Shown here in pieces: positions 39,693 to 48,000 of a stretch of 64,000 nt of DNA (positions are counted from its first letter, which is position 1; the number at the start of each line of letters is the position of its first letter). The stretch comes from Nocardioides sp. SYSU D00038 (GTDB lineage: Bacteria; Actinomycetota; Actinomycetes; Propionibacteriales; Nocardioidaceae), in NCBI RefSeq assembly GCF_016924665.1, contig NZ_JAFFJT010000014.1, positions 1 to 64,000 of the forward strand, given 5' to 3'. The translations under genes were made by a program, and so were the position numbers. The notes beneath the pieces were generated by a model. The model had not been told where the DNA came from. It did no database searches and saw only the letters and a program-made list of their open reading frames with translations.

Positions 39693-40859
39693 TCAGCCGA
39701 GCAGCGCGGCCCCGCTCGACGCGACCGCCCGCAGGTGCGCCGGCGGCCGGTGTCCGGCCGCCGCGAACGCGGTGTCGACCGCCGCCGCCACCGCCTCGAC
39801 CCGCTCGGCCGGCACCAGCGCCACCGCCGAGCCGCCGAAGCCGCCCCCCACCATCCGCGCGCCCAGCGCGCCGGCCTCGCGCGCGGTCGTTGTGGCAAGG
39901 TCGAGCTCGGCGCAGGACACCTCGTAGTCGTCGCGGAGCGAGGCGTGGGAGGCGTCGAGGAGGCCACCGACCGCCGTCCAGTCGCCGCTCTCGAGGGCGT
40001 CGACCGTGGCGGCGACCCGTTCGATCTCGGTGACGACGTGACGGGCCCGGCGGCGCAGCCGCTCGTCGCCGAGGTCGTCGAGCATCCCGAGCCGGGCCTC
40101 GCGGAGGCTCTCCAGCCCCAGCCTGCGGGCGGCCTCCTCGGAGTCCTCGCGCCGGGCGCCGTAGCCGCCGTCGACCAGGGCGTGGCTGACCCGGGTGTCG
40201 GTGACCAGCAGCGCCAGGCCCTCCGCGGTGAGGTCGAGCGGCACCTGGTGGGTGGAGTCGTCGTCGAAGTCCACGAGCAGGGCGGCCCCGGCCTCGGCGA
40301 GCATCGCCACGGTCTGGTCGAGCCCACCGGTCGGCGCACCAGCCACCTCGCGCTCGGCCCGGATGCACAGCTGGGCGAGCTCGCGCCGGCCGGTGGTGAG
40401 CAGGTCGGGGTCGACCAGGGAGGCCACCGCGACGCCGACGGCGCACTCCAGCGCCGCCGAGCTGGACAGCCCGGCGCCCACCGGCACGGTGGAGTCGACG
40501 GCGAGGTCGAGGCCGGGCACCGCGCGGCCGGAGTCGCGCAGCGCCCACAGCACCCCGGCGGCGTACGCCGCCCACCCGGTGGCCGAGGCGCACTCGTCGA
40601 GCGTGCCCTCCCACGGCTCGTCGGAGTGGCGGCTCACCAGCCGCACCCGGTCGTCGTCACGAGGACGCAGCGCGACGTGGGTCGCGTGCTCCAGCGCGAG
40701 CGGGAGGCAGGGGCCGCGGTGGTAGTCGACGTGCTCGCCGATCAGGTTCACCCGCCCGGGTGCCCGGGCCGCGACCGTCGCCTCGGCCCCGTAGTGCTGC
40801 CGGAGAATCGCGGCGGCGCCGAGGCGCAGGTCGTCGGGGTCGCCGGGGGTGAGGAACAC
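39693..40859 (-). CDS. galK: Galactokinase
   Basis: GalK phosphorylates alpha-D-galactose at C1 in the Leloir pathway. The 388-residue GHMP kinase has the galactokinase signature GRVNLIGEHVDYH near residue 35, the ATP loop VPVGAGLSSSAALECAVGVA, and the C-terminal motif GGGFGGSAVALVP. The late Gly-rich motif and Glu-His-Asp trio set it apart from mevalonate kinases. The GTG at 40859 is 6 nt after a TAGGGT box whose first three bases are also the stop codon of the transporter gene upstream. No other Leloir gene is in the window. Confidence 0.93.
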   Translation of the reverse strand: MFLTPGDPDDLRLGAAAILRQHYGAEATVAARAPGRVNLIGEHVDYHRGPCLPLALEHATHVALRPRDDDRVRLVSRHSDEPWEGTLDECASATGWAAYAAGVLWALRDSGRAVPGLDLAVDSTVPVGAGLSSSAALECAVGVAVASLVDPDLLTTGRRELAQLCIRAEREVAGAPTGGLDQTVAMLAEAGAALLVDFDDDSTHQVPLDLTAEGLALLVTDTRVSHALVDGGYGARREDSEEAARRLGLESLREARLGMLDDLGDERLRRRARHVVTEIERVAATVDALESGDWTAVGGLLDASHASLRDDYEVSCAELDLATTTAREAGALGARMVGGGFGGSAVALVPAERVEAVAAAVDTAFAAAGHRPPAHLRAVASSGAALLG

Positions 40860-40865
40860 CCCCGC

Positions 40866-40871
40866 ACCCTA
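40866..40871 (-). promoter_or_regulatory. Leaderless-type -10 box sharing bases with a stop codon (TAGGGT)
   Basis: TAGGGT on the minus strand lies 6 nt before the galK GTG. Its TAG is the stop codon of the BCCT transporter, so galK can be transcribed independently of that gene. Confidence 0.5.
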
Positions 40872-42605
40872 GGACCGGTCGGGGTCCGGGCCCGCCTCCG
40901 GGTCGCGGTCGACGGAGATCACGAAGTCGTCGCCGTGCTCGGTGACGCCGGTGACCACGGCCTGCTCGACCGCCTCCACGGCGTACGCGCGGCGCACCAT
41001 GAGCGGGTCCTGGCGCAGGTCCTTCACCAGCGCCACCGCGAGACCGATCATCACCAGCACGAACGGCACCGCGGCCACGATGGTGATCCGTTGCAGGCCC
41101 GAGAGTGCGTCGGAGCCGCCCACCAGCAGCATCACCGCCGCGACCGCACCGGTCGCCACGCCCCAGAACACCACCGTCGGGCGTCGCGGCTCGGAGCTGC
41201 CGTGCTCGGACAGCGAGCCCATGACGACGGACGCGGCGTCGGCGCCGGAGACGAAGAAGATGGCCACCAGCACCATCACCAGGACGCTCGCGAGGGTCGA
41301 CAGCGGCAGCTGCTCCAGCGTGGTGAACAGCTGGCTCTCCAGGCCGCCCGCGCCGGCGATGTCGGTGCCGGCCTCCTGCAGGTCGATGGCGGTGCCGCCG
41401 AAGATCGCGAACCAGACCAGGCTGACCAGGCTCGGCACCAGCAGCACCCCGGTGACGAACTGGCGGATCGTGCGACCGCGGGAGATGCGCGCGATGAACA
41501 TGCCCACGAACGGTGTCCACGACAGCCACCAGGCCCAGTAGAAGATCGTCCACGACTGCAGCCAGGCGTCGGTCTCGGCGCCCTCGGCCCCGGTGCGGGC
41601 GGCCATCATCGGCAGGTCGCCGAGGTAGCTGCCCATCGCGGTCGGCAGCAGGTTGAGGATGAACACGGTCGGACCGACCACGAACACGAACGCCGCGAGG
41701 GTCACGGCCAGCACCATGTTGATGTTCGAGAGCCACTGGATGCCCCGGGCCACGCCGGACACCGCGGACAGCACGAAGGCCGCCGTGAGCACGGCGATGA
41801 TCCCGACCAGCACGGCGTTGCCGACCTCGCCGATGCCGGCGACGATCTCGAGGCCGCTGCGGATCTGGAGGGTGCCGAGCCCCAGCGACGCGGCCGACCC
41901 GAAGAGGGTGGCGAAGATGGCCAGCATGTCGATGACGCGGCCGGCGGGGCCGCGGGCGTGCCGGCCCAGGAGCGGCTCGAACGCCGCCGAGATCAGCTGG
42001 ACGCGGCCCTTGCGGTAGACGCCGTAGGCGATCGACAGGCCGACGACGGCGTAGATGGCCCACGGGTGGAGGGTCCAGTGGAACAGGGTGGTGGCCATCG
42101 CGGTCTGCGTGGCCTCGGGGTTGCCGGCCTCGCCGGTGCCGGGCGGCGGGGTGGCGAAGAACGAGATCGGCTCGCTGACGCCGTAGAACATCAGGCCGAT
42201 GCCCATCCCGGCGCTGAACATCATCGCGATCCAGGAGGCGGTGCGGAACTCCGGCTCCTCGTCGTCGCGGCCCAGGGGGATCCGGCCGAACCGCCCGATC
42301 GCGAGCCAGAGCACGAAGACCACGAAGCCGCTCGCCGACAGGACGAACAACCACCCGAGGCTGTCCATCACCCAGCCGAGGGCGTCGGTGCTCGCCGTGG
42401 CCAGGGTGTCCTTGCTGACGAAGCCCCACACCAGGAAGCCCACGGCGAAGGCGCTCGTGACCCCGAAGACGAGGCGGTCCAGGCGGGGCGGCGACTGGGC
42501 CCCCTCGTCGACGGGGACGTCGAGGGCGGGGTGGGGGGCCTCGGACCGGGGGACGACCCCGGAGGTGGGATGGCGGGACGGGGTGTTCTGCCTCAATGTC
42601 ACCAC
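40869..42605 (-). CDS. BCCT-family betaine/choline/carnitine transporter
   Basis: 578 residues with about 12 membrane helices. The family signature YWAWWLSWTPFVGMFIARIS is in the eighth helix, with its Trp residues forming part of the substrate aromatic box. GLGTLQIRSGLEIV resembles the earlier conserved helix. Members import glycine betaine, choline or carnitine by Na+ or H+ symport, mainly for osmoprotection. The N-terminal 50 residues and C-terminal tail (VISVDRDPEAGPDPD) are cytoplasmic, and tails of this kind regulate BCCT activity. It starts with GTG at 42605 or 42602. Imported choline could feed the amine island, but the genes are 17 kb apart. Confidence 0.92.
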   Translation of the reverse strand: MVTLRQNTPSRHPTSGVVPRSEAPHPALDVPVDEGAQSPPRLDRLVFGVTSAFAVGFLVWGFVSKDTLATASTDALGWVMDSLGWLFVLSASGFVVFVLWLAIGRFGRIPLGRDDEEPEFRTASWIAMMFSAGMGIGLMFYGVSEPISFFATPPPGTGEAGNPEATQTAMATTLFHWTLHPWAIYAVVGLSIAYGVYRKGRVQLISAAFEPLLGRHARGPAGRVIDMLAIFATLFGSAASLGLGTLQIRSGLEIVAGIGEVGNAVLVGIIAVLTAAFVLSAVSGVARGIQWLSNINMVLAVTLAAFVFVVGPTVFILNLLPTAMGSYLGDLPMMAARTGAEGAETDAWLQSWTIFYWAWWLSWTPFVGMFIARISRGRTIRQFVTGVLLVPSLVSLVWFAIFGGTAIDLQEAGTDIAGAGGLESQLFTTLEQLPLSTLASVLVMVLVAIFFVSGADAASVVMGSLSEHGSSEPRRPTVVFWGVATGAVAAVMLLVGGSDALSGLQRITIVAAVPFVLVMIGLAVALVKDLRQDPLMVRRAYAVEAVEQAVVTGVTEHGDDFVISVDRDPEAGPDPDRS

Positions 42606-42670
42606 TGACTGCTACCCGCTGGTACCCCGGGGCATGCCCGAACGGGTGAGGCGAGCGTCACGCGCGGGCG

Positions 42671-43249
42671 TCAGCCGCGCGAGCTGCGCTCGGTGCGACC
42701 GCGGACCACGCCGATGAACGACTGGACCCGCTCCTCGTCGTTGTCGACCAGCCAGGCCAGCCCGATCCGGGTGGGCGGTAGGTCGGTGACGGGGCGGTGG
42801 ACGACGTCCTTGCGGTGGTGCAACCGGGCGACCGACATCGGCACCAGCAGCACCCCCGAGCCCGACGCGACCACCTCGACCGCCTCCTGCTCCGACATCG
42901 CCGGCCAGTCCAGCTGGGGCACGTCGGGCGTCCACCCGGAGGCGTGCGGTCGGACCAGCTGCTCGCCGGCCAGGTCGTCGAGGGTCACCTCGTCGACGAC
43001 GGAGACGACGTGGTCGGCCGGCACCACGACCACCGGCACCTCCTCGTAGAGGGGGATGCAGTGCAGCCCGGCACGGTCGACCGGCAGCCGGACCAGGCAC
43101 ATGTCGAGGCTGCCGTCGCGCAGCCCCACCTCCTGCTCGGCCTCGGTGACCGGCACCAGCTCGAGCGTGGCCCGGGTGCGCTCGCGCCAGGTGCGGGCCC
43201 ACTTGTCGGGGGTGGCGCCGGTGACGAAGCCGACCCGGAACCCGCTCAC
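42671..43249 (-). CDS. Free-standing LysR-type substrate-binding domain
   Basis: 192 residues that match only the effector-binding half of LysR regulators. Segments GFRVGFVTGATPDKWARTW, DMCLVRLPVDRAGLHCIPLY, EEVPVVVVPADHVVS and ASGSGVLLVPMSVAR follow the periplasmic-binding-protein-like fold. There is no DNA-binding helix-turn-helix: the frame starts at the GTG (43249) that overlaps the sulfatase stop by four bases (GTGA). It is thus translated with the sulfatase. Such orphan domains occur in actinobacteria with unknown roles; it could sense a ligand or bind another regulator. No DNA binding is expected. Confidence 0.75.
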   Translation of the reverse strand: MSGFRVGFVTGATPDKWARTWRERTRATLELVPVTEAEQEVGLRDGSLDMCLVRLPVDRAGLHCIPLYEEVPVVVVPADHVVSVVDEVTLDDLAGEQLVRPHASGWTPDVPQLDWPAMSEQEAVEVVASGSGVLLVPMSVARLHHRKDVVHRPVTDLPPTRIGLAWLVDNDEERVQSFIGVVRGRTERSSRG

Positions 43250-44808
43250 AGGCGGCACTCCTTCCCCGAGCAGGCCAGCAGCGCGCGGAGGGTGCGACGC
43301 AGCTCGCGCACCGTGCGCTGCCGCTCCGGGCCCATCGCCCGCAGCGACGCCCCGCCCCGCGCGAGCAGGTTGTCGAGCTCGTAGGGGTCGCTGCGGAGGT
43401 CGTAGAGCTCTTCGTGGTGGTTGTTGATGTAGTCGACCAGCTTCCACCGGCGGCTCACCACGGCGTTGAAGTCCGAGAGCATCGCCCGGCGCGGCGACTC
43501 CACGACCGTCTCGGGGTACTCGTCGACACCGGTCAGCGTCTGCTTCTCCAGCGGGATCAGCCCCCGCGAGAGCAGCAGGTGGCGGCGGGGGAGCCGGTCG
43601 ACCCGGCCCCGGGCGAGCGGGAGCAGGGAGAGCCCGTCGACCCGGGCCGGGATCGGCGTACCGGTCATCGCCGCGATCGTGGGGGCGAGGTCGATGTTGC
43701 CGGCGAGCTCGTCGACGTGGCGACCGCGGGGGATGCCCGGTCCGCGCACCCACAGCGGCACGCTGACGGTCTCCTCGAACTGGTTGTACTTGGCGATGTC
43801 GAGCCGGTGCTCGCCCATGTTGTAGCCGTTGTCGGAGGTGAAGAGCAGGTAGGTGTTGTCGAGCGTGCCCTGCTCGCGCAGCCGCTTGACCACCTCCTGG
43901 ACGGTCTGGTCGAGCACCTGCACCGACCGGATCCGGTCGCGGAAGGCGGCGTCGACCTGGGCCATCTTGGCCGCACTCAGGCGCTTGCGGGTGCGGACCG
44001 TGCCCCACTTGTCGGAGACGTCGGCCTCGTCGAACGACGGCACCCGCGGGTAGCGCACGTCGGTGAAGTCGTTGTCGTAGCGGTCGGGATGGGCGTACGG
44101 CGAGTGCGGCGAGTACGACGCGTAGTAGACGAGTTTGCCGCCCTCGCGGAAGTCCATGCCGTCGAGACCGTCGACCAGCTGCGCGACCCGCTCGCCCATC
44201 AGGCTGTCGAGGTAGCCGGCCCGCGGTTCGTCGTCGACCTCGCCGTTGGTGTTCATCACCGTGTCGGCCTGCTGGTAGGGCTTGCCGCCGACCGGGCTGA
44301 ACCACGATTCCCACGCCGGTGGCACGTAGGTGCGGAGCGAGGCCTTGTCGGGGCCGTCGTAGCCGCCGGGGAAGGGGTACTCGTTGAGGTACTTTCCGAG
44401 CAGCGCGTTGTCGTAGCCCTCGGCGGCCAGCCAGGTCGGCAGCGCCCGGTCCTCGCCGGCGCCGCGCCAGCGGAAGAAGCCGCCCGCGGGGTAGTGGTTC
44501 CCGCGCACCCCGTGGTTGTGGGTGTACTGCCCGCTGAGGATGCTGGCCCGGGAGGTGCAGCACGTCGACTGCTCGACGTAGTAGCGGTCGAAGGTGGCCC
44601 CGGCGTCGGCGATCAACCGCTGGGTGTTGGGCATCCACCGGGCCAGCTTCTTGTCGAGGTCGTCGGCGACGAAGACCACGACGTTGGGGCGACCGGCCGC
44701 CTCGCGCTCGCCGCCCGAGGAGCTGAGCTGCACCGCGCCGGCGACGGCGAGGACGCCCGCCAGGGCGACCGCCGCGACGCCCGCGATCAGCCGGTCTCGC
44801 CTGGTCAC
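43246..44808 (-). CDS. Exported sulfatase (alkaline-phosphatase superfamily)
   Basis: 520 residues. An N-terminal signal/anchor (LIAGVAAVALAGVLAVAGAVQL) is followed by the sulfatase fold: metal-binding Asp-Asp in VVVFVADDLDKK and the active-site motif CCTSRASILSGQ at residues 83-94. In sulfatases the motif's first Cys becomes formylglycine within C-x-P/S/A-x-R; here the third position is Thr. Later metal and substrate segments are FTSDNGYNMGEHRLD and LYDLRSDPYELDNLL. It should act outside the cell on sulfated or phosphorylated sugars. GTG at 44808 has GGAGGGAG upstream. It is divergent from the large secreted hydrolase at 45084. Confidence 0.85.
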   Translation of the reverse strand: MTRRDRLIAGVAAVALAGVLAVAGAVQLSSSGGEREAAGRPNVVVFVADDLDKKLARWMPNTQRLIADAGATFDRYYVEQSTCCTSRASILSGQYTHNHGVRGNHYPAGGFFRWRGAGEDRALPTWLAAEGYDNALLGKYLNEYPFPGGYDGPDKASLRTYVPPAWESWFSPVGGKPYQQADTVMNTNGEVDDEPRAGYLDSLMGERVAQLVDGLDGMDFREGGKLVYYASYSPHSPYAHPDRYDNDFTDVRYPRVPSFDEADVSDKWGTVRTRKRLSAAKMAQVDAAFRDRIRSVQVLDQTVQEVVKRLREQGTLDNTYLLFTSDNGYNMGEHRLDIAKYNQFEETVSVPLWVRGPGIPRGRHVDELAGNIDLAPTIAAMTGTPIPARVDGLSLLPLARGRVDRLPRRHLLLSRGLIPLEKQTLTGVDEYPETVVESPRRAMLSDFNAVVSRRWKLVDYINNHHEELYDLRSDPYELDNLLARGGASLRAMGPERQRTVRELRRTLRALLACSGKECRL

Positions 44809-44872
44809 GGACGCACTCCCTCCTGTCCGCTGGTGGTGTCGTGGGGCTGCTCGCCGGGCCCGTCCGAGCAAC

Positions 44873-44900
44873 AGCCCGCAGGTCGGCAGACCTGCGGGCT
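44873..44900 (-). promoter_or_regulatory. Hairpin in the predicted sulfatase leader
   Basis: AGCCCGCAGGT and ACCTGCGGGCT form a perfect 11-bp stem with a 6-nt loop, between the -10 box at 44914-44919 and the start codon. It could stabilise or attenuate the message. Confidence 0.4.
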
Positions 44901-44913
44901 CTGGCTGCGCGCG

Positions 44914-44919
44914 AGTCTA
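44914..44919 (-). promoter_or_regulatory. -10 box of the sulfatase gene (TAGACT)
   Basis: TAGACT on the minus strand predicts a leader of about 100 nt containing the hairpin and a good ribosome site. Confidence 0.4.
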
Positions 44920-45032
44920 GCCGGGGCCGCGCCGGCTCCGGAGCCGCCGTGCCGGGGCCGCTGCGCGAGCGGTCGCGGACGAGGCGGCGGCTGCCGAAAC
45001 ACGAGCGACACCGACCCGCAACGCGGCGCTCC

Positions 45033-45038
45033 TAGCCT
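45033..45038 (+). promoter_or_regulatory. -10 box of the large secreted hydrolase gene (TAGCCT)
   Basis: TAGCCT predicts a leader of about 40 nt with AGGAGAAG ahead of the GTG at 45084. Confidence 0.4.
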
Positions 45039-45083
45039 GCGCCGGTCGGTCGAGGACCGACTTCCCGAGAGACAGGAGAAGCC

Positions 45084-48000
45084 GTGAGGGTCTTCACCTC
45101 CACGCGAGCACGTCGCTGGGCGCTGCTCCCGCTCCTGGCGGCGCTGGCGCTACCACTGGCCACGCCGTCCCAGGCCGCGGAACCCATTCCCACCGCCGTC
45201 GACCCGACGACGCTGCCGGACCCGCTGGAGCGAGGTGACTACACCCCGGCGACCATCCAGGAGACGAAGCTGGGGCTCGCCGCGCTGCAGGAGCCGAGCT
45301 CGTCCGGCGCGGCACCGACGGCCGGGACGGCGCAGGCTGCCGAGAACATCCAGATCCGCGGCTCCCTCTACTACCCCGTCGACCGCACCGAGCCGTCGCC
45401 GGTCATCGTGCTCGTGCACGGCAACCACGGCTCCTGCGACGCGGGTCAGAACAGCGCCACGCTGAGCTGCACGCAGTTCAAGCGCAACGAGGCGGGCTAC
45501 GCCTACCTCGGCGAGAACCTCGCGACCTGGGGCTACACCACCTTCTCCCTGTCGCAGGACCAGCTGATGATGCGCCAGGACAACCCCAAGGGGAAGGGCA
45601 TGCACCAGCGGCGACTGCTGATCGCCGCGGCCCTCGACGCGCTCACCGCCGCGAACGCCGAGGGCGGCCTCCCGGTCGACGCCGACACCACCATCGGCAC
45701 CACGCTGGTGGGCAGGCTCGACCTCACCCGGATCGGCCTGATGGGCCACTCCCGCGGCGGCGACGCCGTCACCAGCTTCATCGACTACAACCGGCAGCGC
45801 ACCGACGGCCCCCGCTACCCCCTGCGCGGCGTCATCTCGCTCGCGCCGGTGGACTACGAGCGCAAGGCGCCGTACGGCACGCCGTACCTCTCGATCCTGC
45901 CGTGGTGCGACGGCGACGTGTCGAACCTGCAGGGCGCCCGCTTCTTCGAGCGCAGCCAGTACGTCAACGGCGACGACCCGTTCCCGCGGATCCAGATGTC
46001 GCAGCAGGGCGCGATCCACAACTGGTACAACACCGTCTGGTTCGCCGACGGCCAGGACGGCGGCAACGTCAACGACGCGGCGTGCGGCAACTCCCAGCCC
46101 ACCGACGGCGGCAACGTGCAGCCGAACAACCTGCGGCTCAGCGGCGCGGCCAGCTACGACCCGTGGTCGTACGTGATCGACAACTCCGACACCTACAACC
46201 CGCTGGTCAACACCAAGATCTCCGGCGACCCGGCGCGGATGGGCGACCAGGAGAAGATCGGCCTCGCCACCATGTCGGCGTTCTTCCGCCGCTACGTCGG
46301 CGGCGAGGGGGCGTTCGACCCCTACCTGACCGGTGAGCTCTCGGACACCCCGTCGCACCGGCAGATCCCCGACTCGGCCTGCCCCACCAGCGTGTCCGGC
46401 ACCCGCATCGGCTGCGATGAGTACGTCTCCACGAGCTACTTCGCGCCCCCGGCGGAGCGGGTCGACGTGATCCGGCCCGAGGTGACCAACCCGCTGAGCC
46501 TGAACGCGCTGGGCGGGTCGCTCAGCGGTAGCGGCTTCGCCTACCCCTACGTCGACAACGGCGGGGTCGCGCTGCCGAAGAAGACCCCCGGCGGCTACGA
46601 CTGGTGCAACCCCGAGCCCGACGACTTCGCGCCGTCCCAGCTGGGCAAGAGCACGCAGCCCACGGGCGCCAAGGCCTGCCCGCTGCCGGGGAAGGCCGAG
46701 CTCGGCGGCCAGAACGGCATCCGGGAGAACGCGCCGGTCAACCACTCCTACGGCCGCCAGCTCGCGCTGGCGTGGGAGCCGGCGCAGGACGCGCGGCTGA
46801 CCGCCGACATCCCGGCCGCCAACGGCGACGTCAGCGGCCTGAAGGCGCTGGCGATGGGCGCGGACGTGAACTTCTTCGACCTCCGCAACCCCGGCGCCGA
46901 CGCCGACCGGCTCGACGCCGAGGGCGACCAGCTGCCGGTGTCGTACGACCCCACGGCGACCACGCAGGACTTCGTGATCGCGCTGACCGACACGGCCGGC
47001 CACGAGGGCACCGTGCACGCCGCCGACGAGCGGTGGGGCAACGCCCTGCACATGTCGACCGGCACCGTCACCGCACGCACCCACATCGTGCTCGACCAGA
47101 TCCGGGTGCCGCTCAGCGAGTTCGCCGCCCAGGGCGTCGACCTGACCTCGGTCGACGAGGTCGAGCTGCGCTTCGGCGTGCCCGGCACCCCGCAGTCCGG
47201 CTCGATCCAGCTGGCCGACGTCCGGTTCCAGGAGGCGGTGACCGACGAGCCCCTGGTGCTCTCCGACGGCACCGACGTCGACCAGGGCGCCGGCCACGGT
47301 GCGCCGGAGACCGGGCCGGACCCGGCGGCGTTCCTCGCCGAGACCGACAACACCCCCGGCAACCTGGCGCTCACCGACCAGGTCGACAACCCGTGGGCCA
47401 ACACGACGTGGGTCGTCGACGACGACCGCGCGCAGTGCCCCGACGCGAACGTCACCTCGGTGCAGGCTGCGGTCGACCTCGCCTCGCCGTGGGACACGAT
47501 CGTGGTCTGCGAGGGCACCTACGAGGAGTCGTCGACCCCGGTCTTCGGCCCCGGCAACCCGGTCGCCACCGAGGCGCGCAACGGCCTCACCATCACCAAG
47601 CCGCTCAAGATCAAGGGAGCGGGAGCCGACAAGGTGACGATCAAGCCCGACCCGGCGATCGACTCGCTGGCCGGCCTGGTGCCGTACCTGCGCGACGGCG
47701 GCGGCAACGTGGTCACGGTGTCACGGCAGTCGCTGGGTTCGACCGACACCAACGAGATGTTCGTCGACATCTCCGGGGTGACGGTCACCTCCGGCGACAC
47801 CTGGGCCGAGGCCGGCATCGCCTTCTTCGGGGCGGCCGGTCGGGTCTCCGACAGCGTGGTCGGTCCGCTGCGCCGGGCCACCGACGCCGAGGAGCTGGCG
47901 GCGAACCCGCACGGCTGGGGCATCGTCAAGACCAGCCTCGTCCTGGGCGCCGGCCCCGGCACCGTGGAGAACGAGGTGACGGTGGCCGACAGCCTCGTCA

